From: Lachnospiraceae bacterium UBA4631
Lineage (GTDB): Bacteria; Bacillota; Clostridia; Lachnospirales; Lachnospiraceae
DNA length: 32,323 nt
NCBI GenBank assembly: GCA_002406015.1
Contig: DHMX01000020.1
Coordinates: 1-32,323, forward strand
Reading direction: 5' to 3'
Program-made: the position numbers and the translations under genes
The notes under the pieces: model-generated
What the model saw: only the letters and a program-made list of their open reading frames with translations
Database searches by the model: none
What the model was told of the DNA's origin: nothing
Shown here: positions 14,945-23,565 of the stretch, in pieces
Position numbering within the stretch: the first letter of the stretch is position 1
How the letters are laid out: the number at the start of each line of letters is the position of its first letter

Positions 14945-15035
14945 CATTGTGGAAAACTTAGTTGTCCACAATGCAAAAACAGAAAAAAGAATTGATTTAT
15001 AAGGGTTATTCACAAAGTTATACACTTTTTCCACA
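14945..15035. other. Cluster of DnaA-box-like 9-mers
   Basis: Compared with the DnaA box TTATCCACA: TTTTCCACA on the minus strand (14948-14956), TTGTCCACA (14962-14970), TTATTCACA (15006-15014), TTATACACT (15018-15026) and TTTTCCACA (15027-15035). Four differ from consensus at one position and one at two positions. The first two sit in a perfect 9-bp inverted repeat CATTGTGGA / TCCACAATG. Flanks are AT-rich. The neighbouring genes are not the usual dnaA-dnaN origin set. Confidence 0.5.
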
Positions 15036-15064
15036 AAAATACGGGAAATGGTAAAAGCGAATTT

Positions 15065-15082
15065 ACAAAACATTTGTTTTGT
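15065..15082. repeat. Perfect dyad in an AT-rich spacer
   Basis: ACAAAACA-TT-TGTTTTGT, an 18-bp perfect palindrome 30 bases past the last DnaA-like box. It could be a protein-binding site; there is no T run, so it is not a terminator. Confidence 0.5.
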
Positions 15083-15217
15083 CATAAGTCATGAAATGAA
15101 AAGAAAAAAACGAAAAAACAGAAAAAAGAAAAGTACAACAAGTATTAAAAAAAAGTGAAAAAGTATGAAAATTCAGAAAATATGACGGAATATTTCAGAA
15201 TCACACGATAAAAGTGA

Positions 15218-15245
15218 TTGAAAAACGATAGATTTATGGTATAAT
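15218..15245 (+). promoter_or_regulatory. Promoter of hpf
   Basis: -35 TTGAAA (15218-15223), 16-bp spacer, perfect -10 TATAAT (15240-15245). Leader of about 125 nt before the hpf start. Confidence 0.75.
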
Positions 15246-15378
15246 AACAACATAAGCATAGCGGGTGTAAAGGAGACCGATGACAGCTTATCATACATCT
15301 GGGGAAAACAAGAGAAGGGGTTTTCAGATGTGCAGGAAGGGTTCACCTTCAATTATGACAGGTAAAGGAGTGGGCATT

Positions 15379-15906
15379 ATGAACTACAGAATCAGTGGAA
15401 AAAATATTGAGGTTACAGAAGGCTTGAAGGCAGCTATATATGAGAAGCTTGGAAAGCTTGATAAGTATTTTACAGATGAGACGGAGGTACAGGTAACATT
15501 TTCTGTAGAAAAGGAACGTCAGAAGATTGAGGTTACGATACCGGTAAAGGGTAATGTAATAAGAGCAGAGCAGGTAAGTGATGATATGTATGTATCAATT
15601 GACCTTGTTGAAGAGGTAATTGAACGGCAGGTAAATCGTTATAAGAAGAAGCTGGTAGACCAGCAGCAAAATGCAGCGTTTTTCCAGAAGGAATTTATGG
15701 ATGACGAAGATATGGATGAAGAAGAAATTCACATTATCCGTAGTAAGAAGTTCGCTGTAAAGCCGATGGATGCAGAAGAGGCTTGTGTACAGATGGAATT
15801 ATTAGGACATAATTTCTTTGTATTCCGGAATGCGGAAACGGATGAGGTGAACGTTGTATATAAGAGAAAGGGAAATACATACGGTTTAATCGAGCCTGAA
15901 TATTAA
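15379..15906 (+). CDS. hpf: Ribosome hibernation promoting factor, long form
   Basis: 175-residue long-type HPF. The N-terminal ribosome-binding domain (about 1-100) starts with YRISGKNIEVTEGLK. After a charged DEDMDEEE linker, the C-terminal dimerisation domain (about 120-175) contains KKFAVKPMDAEEA and FRNAETDEVNVVYKRK. The long form dimerises 70S ribosomes into inactive 100S particles in stationary phase. The start is fixed by AAAGGAGTG before the ATG at 15379. The long leader could allow stress-dependent control; no sigma-B site is recognised. Confidence 0.94.
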   Translation: MNYRISGKNIEVTEGLKAAIYEKLGKLDKYFTDETEVQVTFSVEKERQKIEVTIPVKGNVIRAEQVSDDMYVSIDLVEEVIERQVNRYKKKLVDQQQNAAFFQKEFMDDEDMDEEEIHIIRSKKFAVKPMDAEEACVQMELLGHNFFVFRNAETDEVNVVYKRKGNTYGLIEPEY

Positions 15907-15953
15907 AATTAAAAAAAGGAATGGAAGTATGACCCGTTCCTTTCGCACAGAAC

Positions 15954-16002
15954 GAGCATCTTCGCCAAGGCATTAAGCTTTGGTGAAGATGTTCTTTTTT
16001 TT
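15954..16002 (+). terminator. Terminator of hpf
   Basis: Long stem 15954-15970 with 15978-15993 (GCATCTTCGCCAAG with CTTTGGTGAAGATGT, including G-U pairs) followed by an eight-base T run. A smaller hairpin AAAGGAA / TTCCTTT (15915-15943) precedes it. Confidence 0.85.
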
Positions 16003-16003
16003 C

Positions 16004-16032
16004 TTGCGTGTAAGAATCAATGGTGTTACAAT
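16004..16032 (+). promoter_or_regulatory. Promoter of secA
   Basis: -35 TTGCGT (16004-16009), 17-bp spacer, -10 TACAAT (16027-16032), immediately after the hpf terminator. The leader contains a small ATAGTGC / GCACTAT hairpin (about 16045-16068). Confidence 0.6.
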
Positions 16033-16117
16033 GTAAAAGATTGTATAGTGCTGGTATTGGCACTATTTGAATGATTATAAGAGGACTTAAAAAGTATAAA
16101 ACATAGGAGTTGTTAAA

Positions 16118-18691
16118 ATGGGCATTGTTGAGAAGATATTTGGAAGTCATAGTGATAAGGAATTAAAGCGGATTTATCCTTTGGTAGATAAGATTGAAGC
16201 ACTGGATTCTTCTATGGCGGCATTAAGCGATGAGGAATTACAGGCAAAAACAACAGAATTTAAGGAACGTCTGGAAAAGGGCGAGACCTTAGATGATTTA
16301 CTGGTAGAAGCATATGCGGTAGTCCGGGAAGCAGCATACCGTGTGCTGGGAATGAAGCATTACAGAGTACAGTTGATTGGTGGTATTGTATTGCATCAGG
16401 GACGAATTGCCGAGATGAGAACCGGTGAAGGTAAGACCTTGGTATCTACGCTTCCGGCATATCTAAATGCTCTGGAAGGGAAAGGTGTCCATATCGTTAC
16501 GGTAAATGATTATCTGGCAAAGCGTGATGCGGAATGGATGGGACAGGTTCATGAATTTCTTGGCTTAAAGGTAGGCGTTATCCTGAACAGCTCTACGAAT
16601 GAGGAACGAAAAGCAGCATATGATTGTGATATTACATACATCACAAATAATGAGTTAGGTTTTGATTATCTTCGGGATAACATGGTAATTTATAAAGAAC
16701 AGTTGGTACAGCGGGAGCTTCATTATGCGATTGTGGATGAGGTTGACTCGGTATTGATTGATGAAGCAAGAACACCGTTGATTATTTCCGGTCAGAGCGG
16801 AAAGTCAACCGATTTATATCGGATGTGTGATTATCTGGCACGTCGGATGCAGAGAGGTTCTTCCGATGGTGAAATAACCAAAATGGATGCCATGATGGGA
16901 ACCGACATTGAAGAGGATGGAGATTTCCTTGTCAATGAAAAGGATAAGAATGTCATGCTGACGGCACAGGGCGTAAAGGAAGTAGAAAAATTCTTCCATA
17001 TTGATAACCTTGCAGACGCAGAAAATCTGGACATTCAGCATAATATGATTTTAGCATTAAAGGCACATAACCTGATGTTCCGGGATAAGAATTATGTGGT
17101 AAAAGATGATGAGGTATTGATTGTAGATGAATTTACCGGACGTATTATGCCGGGACGGCGGTATTCGGATGGTCTTCATCAGGCGATTGAAGCAAAAGAG
17201 AATGTTAAGGTAAAACGTGAGAGCAAGACGCTGGCAACCATTACCTTCCAGAACTTCTTTAATAAGTATGAAAAGAAGGCAGGTATGACCGGTACGGCAC
17301 AGACGGAAGAAACAGAATTTCGTGAAATATACGGAATGGATGTTATTGTCATTCCGACCAATCTTCCAATTAAGAGAATTGACCATGATGATGCTATGTT
17401 CCGGACGAAGAGAGAGAAGTTAAATGCAGTTGTGCAATCCGTAATCGAGTCTTATGAAAAGGGACAGCCGGTATTGGTTGGTACAGTCAGCATTGAAGGT
17501 TCGGAAGAATTAAGCCATATGCTGGTGAAGAAGGGAATCCCACATAAGGTTTTGAATGCAAAATTCCATGAATTAGAGGCAGAGATTGTCGCAGATGCAG
17601 GACAGAAGAAGGCAGTTACAATTGCAACCAATATGGCAGGTCGAGGAACGGATATTAAGCTTGGAGAAGGTGTTCTGGAATTAGGCGGTCTGAAGATTAT
17701 CGGTACAGAGCGGCATGAATCCAGACGAATTGATAATCAGCTGCGTGGACGTGCAGGTCGACAGGGTGATGTTGGTGAATCCAAATTCTACCTGTCCATG
17801 GAGGATGATTTGATGCGGCTGTTTGGTTCCGAGCGAATCATTGCCATGATGGACCAGTTAAATGTGCCGGAAGGTGAAGAAATTCATCACAAGATGTTAT
17901 CAAAGGCAGTAGAGCGGGCGCAGAAAAAGATAGAGAACAATAACTTTGGTATCCGTAAGAATCTGATGGAATATGATCAGGTAAATAATGAACAGCGTGA
18001 GATTATCTATGCCGAAAGACGCAGAGTGCTGGATGGCGAGAATATGCGGGATGTTGTATATAACATGATGATGGATACCGTAGAGGCTTGTGTAGACCGG
18101 ACAATCCGGAAGGACGCTGAGGCAGACGAGTGGGATATTACAGGCTTGAATGAAGTGCTGCTCCCGATTGTGCCGATTCAGCCGGTAGTATTAACAGAGG
18201 ACGAATTAAAGCACAGCAATGTGGATGAATTAAAGCAGCGTCTGAAGGAAGAGACAACAAAGCTGTATGAGGAAAAGGAAAGTGAGTTCCAGCAGGAGGA
18301 GCAGATTCGTGAATTAGAACGTGTAATCCTGCTAAAAGTAATTGATAGAAAGTGGATGGACCACATCGATGACATGGCACAGCTCCGACAGGGAATCGGT
18401 TTACAGGCATATGGACAGAAGGACCCGGTTGTTGAGTATAAATATGCCGGATATGATATGTTCCAGGACATGACAAATGCAATCAAAGAGGATACAACCA
18501 GACTGTTGCTTCATGTACGTGTAGAACAGAAGATTGAACGGGAACAGGTAGCAAAGGCAACCGGTACCAATAAGGATGATACCGTAGCCAAGGGACCGGT
18601 AAAGCGAAAAGAAGCAAAAATAGGAAGAAATGATCCATGTCCTTGCGGTTCCGGCTTGAAGTATAAGATGTGCTGCGGCAGAGGAAAATAA
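16118..18691 (+). CDS. secA: Preprotein translocase ATPase SecA
   Basis: 857-residue motor of the Sec pathway; drives unfolded preproteins through SecYEG using ATP. Walker A RTGEGKT is near residues 100-106, and the DEAD-like DEVDSVLIDEART near 207-219. The C-terminal helicase motor has TNMAGRGTDI and QLRGRAGRQGD. The zinc-binding tail holds C841, C843, C852 and C853, which contact lipid and SecB-like partners. Length and domain order are standard. AGGAG lies 8-9 bases before the ATG. prfB starts 42 bases downstream without an obvious terminator, so the two may share a transcript, an order common in Firmicutes. Confidence 0.97.
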   Translation: MGIVEKIFGSHSDKELKRIYPLVDKIEALDSSMAALSDEELQAKTTEFKERLEKGETLDDLLVEAYAVVREAAYRVLGMKHYRVQLIGGIVLHQGRIAEMRTGEGKTLVSTLPAYLNALEGKGVHIVTVNDYLAKRDAEWMGQVHEFLGLKVGVILNSSTNEERKAAYDCDITYITNNELGFDYLRDNMVIYKEQLVQRELHYAIVDEVDSVLIDEARTPLIISGQSGKSTDLYRMCDYLARRMQRGSSDGEITKMDAMMGTDIEEDGDFLVNEKDKNVMLTAQGVKEVEKFFHIDNLADAENLDIQHNMILALKAHNLMFRDKNYVVKDDEVLIVDEFTGRIMPGRRYSDGLHQAIEAKENVKVKRESKTLATITFQNFFNKYEKKAGMTGTAQTEETEFREIYGMDVIVIPTNLPIKRIDHDDAMFRTKREKLNAVVQSVIESYEKGQPVLVGTVSIEGSEELSHMLVKKGIPHKVLNAKFHELEAEIVADAGQKKAVTIATNMAGRGTDIKLGEGVLELGGLKIIGTERHESRRIDNQLRGRAGRQGDVGESKFYLSMEDDLMRLFGSERIIAMMDQLNVPEGEEIHHKMLSKAVERAQKKIENNNFGIRKNLMEYDQVNNEQREIIYAERRRVLDGENMRDVVYNMMMDTVEACVDRTIRKDAEADEWDITGLNEVLLPIVPIQPVVLTEDELKHSNVDELKQRLKEETTKLYEEKESEFQQEEQIRELERVILLKVIDRKWMDHIDDMAQLRQGIGLQAYGQKDPVVEYKYAGYDMFQDMTNAIKEDTTRLLLHVRVEQKIEREQVAKATGTNKDDTVAKGPVKRKEAKIGRNDPCPCGSGLKYKMCCGRGK

Positions 18692-18733
18692 AAAGGATTG
18701 TATAATACAGATAATAAAAAGTAGGTGAGATTA

Positions 18734-19856
18734 GTGATAGAATTAGATCAGTTCCGTGCGGAGCTAAAGGAATATCGTACACCACTAATGGAAGTAAGGG
18801 ATTCACTTTGACATCCCTTATCTAAAGGATGAAATTGCGAAGTATGATTATGAAATGCAGGAAGCTGGATTTTGGGATAATGTTGATAAATCGCAAGAGA
18901 TTATGAAAAAGTCCAAGAACCTGAAAGATACAGTGGAACGATTTGAAAGTCTGGAATCAGAGTTTGAAGATATTGATACCATGATACAGATGGCAGAGGA
19001 AGAAAATGATGCAGAGCTGTTACCTGAAATTCAGGAAATGCTGGAGCATTTTTCGGAGGATTTGGATTCGTTAAGAATTCAGACGCTTTTATCCGGTGAG
19101 TTTGACCGGGAAAATGCGATTGTGACACTCCACGCAGGAACCGGAGGAACCGAAAGCTGCGACTGGGTAAGTATGCTGTACCGTATGTATACAAGATGGG
19201 CGGAAAAGAAGGGCTTTCAGATAGAAGTATTAGACTATCTGGACGGAGAAGAAGCAGGAATCAAATCTGTAACCGTTCAGATTAACGGAGAAAATGCATT
19301 CGGATATTTGAAATCAGAGCGAGGCGTTCATCGACTGGTGCGGATTTCACCGTTTAATGCGGCAGGAAAAAGACAGACCTCATTTGCGTCCTGTGATGTT
19401 ATGCCGGATATTGAGGAGGATTTAGAGGTAGAGATTAATGAAGATGATTTGAGAATCGATACCTACCGCTCAAGCGGAGCAGGAGGTCAGCATATTAATA
19501 AGACCTCATCGGCTGTCCGAATCACACATCTTCCGACCGGAATTGTCGTACAATGCCAGAATGAGCGTTCACAGCACAGCAATAAAGATAAGGCTATGAA
19601 AATGCTCAAGGCAAAGTTATATATGATTAAACAACAGGAAAACTTAGAAAAAATCTCAGATATTCGAGGGGAAGTATTAGAAAATACATGGGGAAGTCAG
19701 ATTCGGTCCTATGTAATGCAGCCGTACACCATGGTAAAGGACCATCGTACAAATGCAGAAACGGCAAATGTATCAGCCGTACTGGATGGCGGAATCGATA
19801 TATTTATAAATGCATATTTGAAATGGATAAATACGAATCGTGACATACATGAGTAG
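18734..19856 (+). CDS. prfB: Peptide chain release factor 2, with programmed +1 frameshift
   Basis: Releases nascent chains at UGA and UAA. The gene begins at GTG 18734 (MIELDQF..., TAGGTGAG upstream). It runs 25 codons to CTT followed by in-frame TGA at 18809-18811, then continues in the +1 frame to 19856: join 18734-18808 and 18810-19856, 373 residues. The slip site CTT-TGA-C is preceded by a Shine-Dalgarno-like AAGGGA. The SPF codon-recognition motif falls at 205-207 and the catalytic GGQ at 250-252, the same numbering as E. coli RF2. The frameshift is classic autoregulation: low RF2 slows termination and allows the shift. Not a pseudogene. Confidence 0.96.
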
Positions 19857-19900
19857 TATGTTAAGGCACAGAATCCAGACAGAGTTAGGAGTGAGGAAAA

Positions 19901-20365
19901 ATGAGTGAAGAGAAGCATGTAATTTTTCGATTGGGGAACGAAATCTATAGTATGGATATCGAATATGTAAAAGCAATCGAACAAAGCTATCACATCATTC
20001 CGTTGCCGGATGCACCGGAGCATATCAAAGGAATGATTAATTTAAGAGGAGAGATTATTCCGGTATACAGTCTGCGGTCAAGATTCCATATGCCGGAGGA
20101 AAAGAAAAGTCAGGAGAATCAATTGCTGATTGTAAAAGCAGATATGATTCAGCTTGCCTTTGAGGTAGACGCTGTGGTGGGAATTGAAACCATAGACCCG
20201 GCACAGAAGAATGAAGTTCCGATTGTGGTTCGAGGAGAAGCAACCAGTTATATCGGAAGTATCTTAAATATTAATGAGAAAATCGCAGTTGAAATATCAA
20301 TTAAAAACATCATGTCTGAACAGGAATGGCAGGATGTAGAACAATTAATCAAAGAACACTCATAA
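19901..20365 (+). CDS. cheW: Chemotaxis coupling protein CheW
   Basis: 154-residue single-domain CheW, which links methyl-accepting chemoreceptors to the CheA kinase at the membrane. It shows the family pattern: FRLGNEIYSMDIEYV at the N-terminus, then IPLPDAPEHIKGMINLRGEIIPVYSL and the VVGI beta-strand around residue 90. AGGAGTGAGG lies upstream. It is an unusual position: no cheA, receptor or flagellar gene is adjacent. It lies 44 bases after prfB and 14 bases before hom, in what looks like one run of co-directional genes. It may be an alternative CheW for a subset of receptors; that is inference. Confidence 0.92.
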   Translation: MSEEKHVIFRLGNEIYSMDIEYVKAIEQSYHIIPLPDAPEHIKGMINLRGEIIPVYSLRSRFHMPEEKKSQENQLLIVKADMIQLAFEVDAVVGIETIDPAQKNEVPIVVRGEATSYIGSILNINEKIAVEISIKNIMSEQEWQDVEQLIKEHS

Positions 20366-20379
20366 AGGAGAAACAGAAG

Positions 20380-21603
20380 ATGGTAAATATTGCAGTGCTG
20401 GGATACGGAACCGTAGGTTCCGGTGTGGTTGAAGTAATTCGCACCAATCAGGAAATTGTGAATAAGAGAGCAGGAGCAGAAGTAAATATTAAGTATGTAC
20501 TGGACTTGCGGGAATTTGAAGGTGACCCGATTCAGAAGATTCTTGTTCATGATTACAATGTCATTCTGGAGGATGAGGATGTCAAGGTAGTAGTAGAAGT
20601 GATGGGCGGTGTGGAACCGGCTCATACCTTTGTAAAGCAGGCATTGGAGCATGGAAAGAGTGTATGTACCTCAAATAAAGAGATGGTTGCCAAGCATGGA
20701 GCGGAATTAATTCAGATAGCGAAAGAAAACAATGTTAACTTCTTATATGAAGCAAGTGTTGGCGGCGGTATTCCGATTATTCGTCCGCTGATTAGTTCCC
20801 TGACCTGTGATGATATTACAGAAGTAAAAGGTATCCTGAACGGAACAACAAATTATATTCTGACCAAAATGCGGGATGAAGGAGCAGACTTTGAAGAAGT
20901 GCTTAAGGAAGCACAGGATAAGGGATATGCAGAACGCAATCCGGAAGCAGATATTGAAGGATATGATGCCTGCAGAAAGATTGCTATATTAACCTCGCTG
21001 GTATGTGGACAGCAGGTAGATTATGAGGATATTTATACAGAGGGAATTACGAAGATTACACAGGAGGATTTCCTGTATGCAAAATCTCTGAAGGGTTCCA
21101 TTAAGCTGCTTGGTACTTATCAGAGAATAGACGGCAAGGTGTATGTAATGGTAGCTCCGATGATTGTGAGTGAGAAGCATCCGTTATACCATGTAAATGA
21201 TGTATTTAATGCAATATTTGTTCATGGAAATATGCTGGATGATGCGATGTTCTATGGACGGGGAGCCGGAAAGCTTCCGACAGCAAGTGCGGTTGTTTCA
21301 GACGTAGTGGATGAAGTAAAGCATATGGGAAAGAACATCATGCAGATATGGGAGCCGGGCAAATTGGAATTAGGTAACTTTGATGACTGGAAGCATAAGT
21401 TCCTGATTCGGATTCGGGCAGAAGATATTGATGATGTTGATATGGAAGATGTAAAGGAAGCATTTGGAGATGTATTATATGTAAATGTGCCGGGTATTAA
21501 GAATGAAGCTGCATTTGTGACAAATCCGATTTCAGAAGGTACATTCAAAGAGGGAATTCAGAAGTTTGATGGCGTGATTAGCACCTTGCGTATGACATTT
21601 TAG
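20380..21603 (+). CDS. hom: Homoserine dehydrogenase
   Basis: Reduces aspartate semialdehyde to homoserine for threonine and methionine synthesis. The 407 residues include an N-terminal NAD(P)-binding Rossmann motif GYGTVGSG (about 8-15), the catalytic domain with SNKEMVA, EASVGGGIPIIRPL and GILNGTTNYILTKM, and a YAERNPEADIEGYDA segment. The C-terminal stretch from about residue 340 is a divergent ACT-like domain with less of the usual PGV signature, so feedback control by threonine is uncertain. The start at 20380 has AAAGGAG upstream; longer frames overlap cheW without a ribosome site. Aspartokinase follows 105 bases later. Confidence 0.93.
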   Translation: MVNIAVLGYGTVGSGVVEVIRTNQEIVNKRAGAEVNIKYVLDLREFEGDPIQKILVHDYNVILEDEDVKVVVEVMGGVEPAHTFVKQALEHGKSVCTSNKEMVAKHGAELIQIAKENNVNFLYEASVGGGIPIIRPLISSLTCDDITEVKGILNGTTNYILTKMRDEGADFEEVLKEAQDKGYAERNPEADIEGYDACRKIAILTSLVCGQQVDYEDIYTEGITKITQEDFLYAKSLKGSIKLLGTYQRIDGKVYVMVAPMIVSEKHPLYHVNDVFNAIFVHGNMLDDAMFYGRGAGKLPTASAVVSDVVDEVKHMGKNIMQIWEPGKLELGNFDDWKHKFLIRIRAEDIDDVDMEDVKEAFGDVLYVNVPGIKNEAAFVTNPISEGTFKEGIQKFDGVISTLRMTF

Positions 21604-21708
21604 GCAGTGAGGTTACTTTGAAAAAGGTATTGCCATTCATTATGTCACATGATATATTAGGTAAGGTTATTGGTAACCGGGATTCAATATATAATTTAGG
21701 AGGAAGTC

Positions 21709-22911
21709 ATGTTAGTAGTTAAGAAATTCGGCGGTACTTCTGTAGCCAATAAAGAACGAATTTTTAATGTAGCGAATCGTTGTATTGAAGACTACAAAAA
21801 AGGCAATGATGTGGTTGTTGTATTGTCTGCAATGGGAAAATATACAGATGAGTTAATTGAAAAGGCAAAGGAAATTAACCCGAATCCACCGAAACGGGAG
21901 ATGGATATGCTTTTTACAATCGGAGAACAGATGTCCGTTGCATTAATGGCAATGGCAATGGATAAGTTAGGTGTACCGTCTGTTTCCCTGAATGCATTTC
22001 AGGTTTCCATGCATACAACAAGCGTATACGGAAATGCAAGATTAAAGCGAATCGACAGCGAGCGGATACGCAATGAGCTGGAACAGAGAAAGATAGTAAT
22101 CGTAACAGGATTTCAAGGAATAGATAAATATGATAACTATACAACCTTAGGACGAGGCGGCTCTGATACAACGGCTGTTGCATTGGCTGCAGCACTGAAT
22201 GCGGATTCTTGTGAAATATTTACGGATGTGGATGGTGTATATACAGCAGACCCTCGTAAGGTAAAGAGTGCAAAGAAGCTGGATGTTATTTCTTATGACG
22301 AAATGTTAGAGCTTGCAACTCTGGGAGCAGGCGTTTTGCATAATCGTTCAGTAGAAATGGCAAAGAAGTATGGAGTAAAGCTGGTTGTTCGTTCCAGCCT
22401 GAATACATCAGAAGGAACCGTAGTTAAGGAGGTAGGAAACATGGAAAAGATGCTGGTTAGTGGAGTTGCTGCAGATACAGATACTACAAGAGTTTCATTA
22501 ATAGGATTAAAGGATGAGCCGGGTGTGGCTTTCCGGTTGTTCAATCATTTGGCAAGACATAACATTAACATTGATATGATTTTACAGTCAATCGGTCGGG
22601 AAGGAACCAAGGATATTACCTTCACATTGGCAGAGGATAACGCACAGGAAGCTGTTGAAATTGTAGAACGTCATTTTCATGAATATGATAAGATTGATGT
22701 TGAGAAAGATGTTGCAAAGGTATCCATTGTAGGTGCCGGTATGATGTCAAATCCGGGTGTTGCTGCTAAGATGTTTGAATGCCTGTATGATGAAGGAATT
22801 AATATCAAGATGATTTCCACTTCTGAGATTCGTGTCAGTGTATTGATTGATGAAAAGTATACGGAAAAGGCAATGAATGCAATTCACGATAAATTTGCTC
22901 TGGGTGACTAG
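21709..22911 (+). CDS. Aspartate kinase
   Basis: Phosphorylates aspartate, the first step towards lysine, threonine and methionine. The 400-residue protein has an amino-acid kinase domain with KKFGGTSV at residues 5-12, GRGGSDTTAVALAAAL and DVDGVYTADPR. Two C-terminal ACT domains (about 260-400) give allosteric control by lysine and/or threonine; the first begins with TRVSLIGLKDEPGVAF. This is the single-subunit layout also seen in LysC/Ask of Gram-positives. Grouping with hom suggests threonine/methionine supply, but the isozyme cannot be assigned by eye. AGGAGG supports the start. No lysine riboswitch or T-box is visible upstream. Confidence 0.95.
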   Translation: MLVVKKFGGTSVANKERIFNVANRCIEDYKKGNDVVVVLSAMGKYTDELIEKAKEINPNPPKREMDMLFTIGEQMSVALMAMAMDKLGVPSVSLNAFQVSMHTTSVYGNARLKRIDSERIRNELEQRKIVIVTGFQGIDKYDNYTTLGRGGSDTTAVALAAALNADSCEIFTDVDGVYTADPRKVKSAKKLDVISYDEMLELATLGAGVLHNRSVEMAKKYGVKLVVRSSLNTSEGTVVKEVGNMEKMLVSGVAADTDTTRVSLIGLKDEPGVAFRLFNHLARHNINIDMILQSIGREGTKDITFTLAEDNAQEAVEIVERHFHEYDKIDVEKDVAKVSIVGAGMMSNPGVAAKMFECLYDEGINIKMISTSEIRVSVLIDEKYTEKAMNAIHDKFALGD

Positions 22912-22934
22912 GCAGCTTTAATAAAGAATGAAAG

Positions 22935-22972
22935 AACCGTTGTTTGTGCGAACTGTGCAGCAACGGTTTTTT
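22935..22972 (+). terminator. Terminator after aspartate kinase
   Basis: 8-bp stem AACCGTTG (22935-22942) with CAACGGTT (22961-22968), 18-base loop and a six-base T run. First clear terminator since secA. Confidence 0.82.
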
Positions 22973-23053
22973 GTGTGTACGAAAGACAAAAAATGTGATA
23001 AAATTACGAGTAATAACAATGCTGTAATATAGAGTCAAAGGAGATGGTGTAGG

Positions 23054-23533
23054 ATGAAACGTGAAGGATATATCGGTTGGGATCAATATTTTATGGGGAT
23101 AGCAATGCTGTCGGCGGAACGCAGCAAGGATCCTTCTACGCAGGTAGGCTCCTGTATTGTTGATGAAAATAACCGCATTTTATCCGTGGGATATAACGGA
23201 ATGCCTTCCGGATGCAGTGATGATGTTATGCCGTGGGGAAAGGTAGGAAATGCACTGGATAATAAGTATTTTTTTGTCTGCCATGCGGAATTGAATGCCA
23301 TTTTGAACTATAGAGGCGGTTCACTCAGGGGAGCAAAATGTTATTCAACCTTATTTCCATGTAACGAATGTGCAAAGGCAATTATACAGAGTGGGATTCG
23401 GGAAGTAATATACTTATCGGATAAATATGCAGATACGGAATCCACGATTGCATCCAAGCGGATGTTTCAAATGGCGGGAGTTTCCTTCCGGGCGTTTGAA
23501 CCGCAGGGAAAACGGATTACGCTGGATATATAA
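23054..23533 (+). CDS. Deoxycytidylate (dCMP) deaminase
   Basis: 159-residue zinc enzyme of the ComEB/dCMP deaminase type; deaminates dCMP to dUMP for dTMP synthesis. Zinc and catalytic residues are visible: H77 and E79 in CHAELNAIL, C103 and C106 in PCNEC. The N-terminal RSKDPSTQVG and the GYNGMPSG segment are diagnostic of the dCMP rather than the cytidine family. AAAGGAGATGG precedes the ATG. It is followed after 32 bases by tex; co-transcription is likely, with no functional link implied. Confidence 0.93.
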   Translation: MKREGYIGWDQYFMGIAMLSAERSKDPSTQVGSCIVDENNRILSVGYNGMPSGCSDDVMPWGKVGNALDNKYFFVCHAELNAILNYRGGSLRGAKCYSTLFPCNECAKAIIQSGIREVIYLSDKYADTESTIASKRMFQMAGVSFRAFEPQGKRITLDI

Positions 23534-23565
23534 GGAAAGAGATAGAAGTTGGAGGAAGAGGAATT

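Larger units (their letters stand above)
14683..15378. other. Gene-free region of about 0.7 kb
   Basis: No convincing gene on either strand. It holds the terminator of the NlpC/P60 gene, a cluster of DnaA-box-like 9-mers (14945-15035), a perfect dyad (15065-15082), a strongly A-rich tract (about 15090-15180), and the hpf promoter and leader. The short frame opening at 15280 is an upstream extension of hpf without a ribosome site. Confidence 0.7.

Noticed and set aside
14683..15378. The main chromosomal replication origin.
   Set aside because: dnaA, dnaN, rpmH, recF and gyrB are absent; the DnaA-like cluster is kept only as a lead.
18855..19856. prfB read as a 333-residue gene beginning at an internal ATG, or as a frameshifted pseudogene.
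   Set aside because: The upstream 25 codons, the CTT-TGA-C slip site and conserved RF2 numbering show programmed frameshifting.
21667..21695. TTATTG with 17 bp to TATAAT just before aspartate kinase, as a promoter.
   Set aside because: Transcription would begin inside or after the ribosome site; more likely the kinase is expressed from upstream.
21604..21708. Lysine riboswitch or T-box before aspartate kinase.
   Set aside because: The 105-base gap is too short for a lysine riboswitch and shows no T-box sequence (TGGNACC) or terminator; only a small GGTTA/TAACC hairpin is present.
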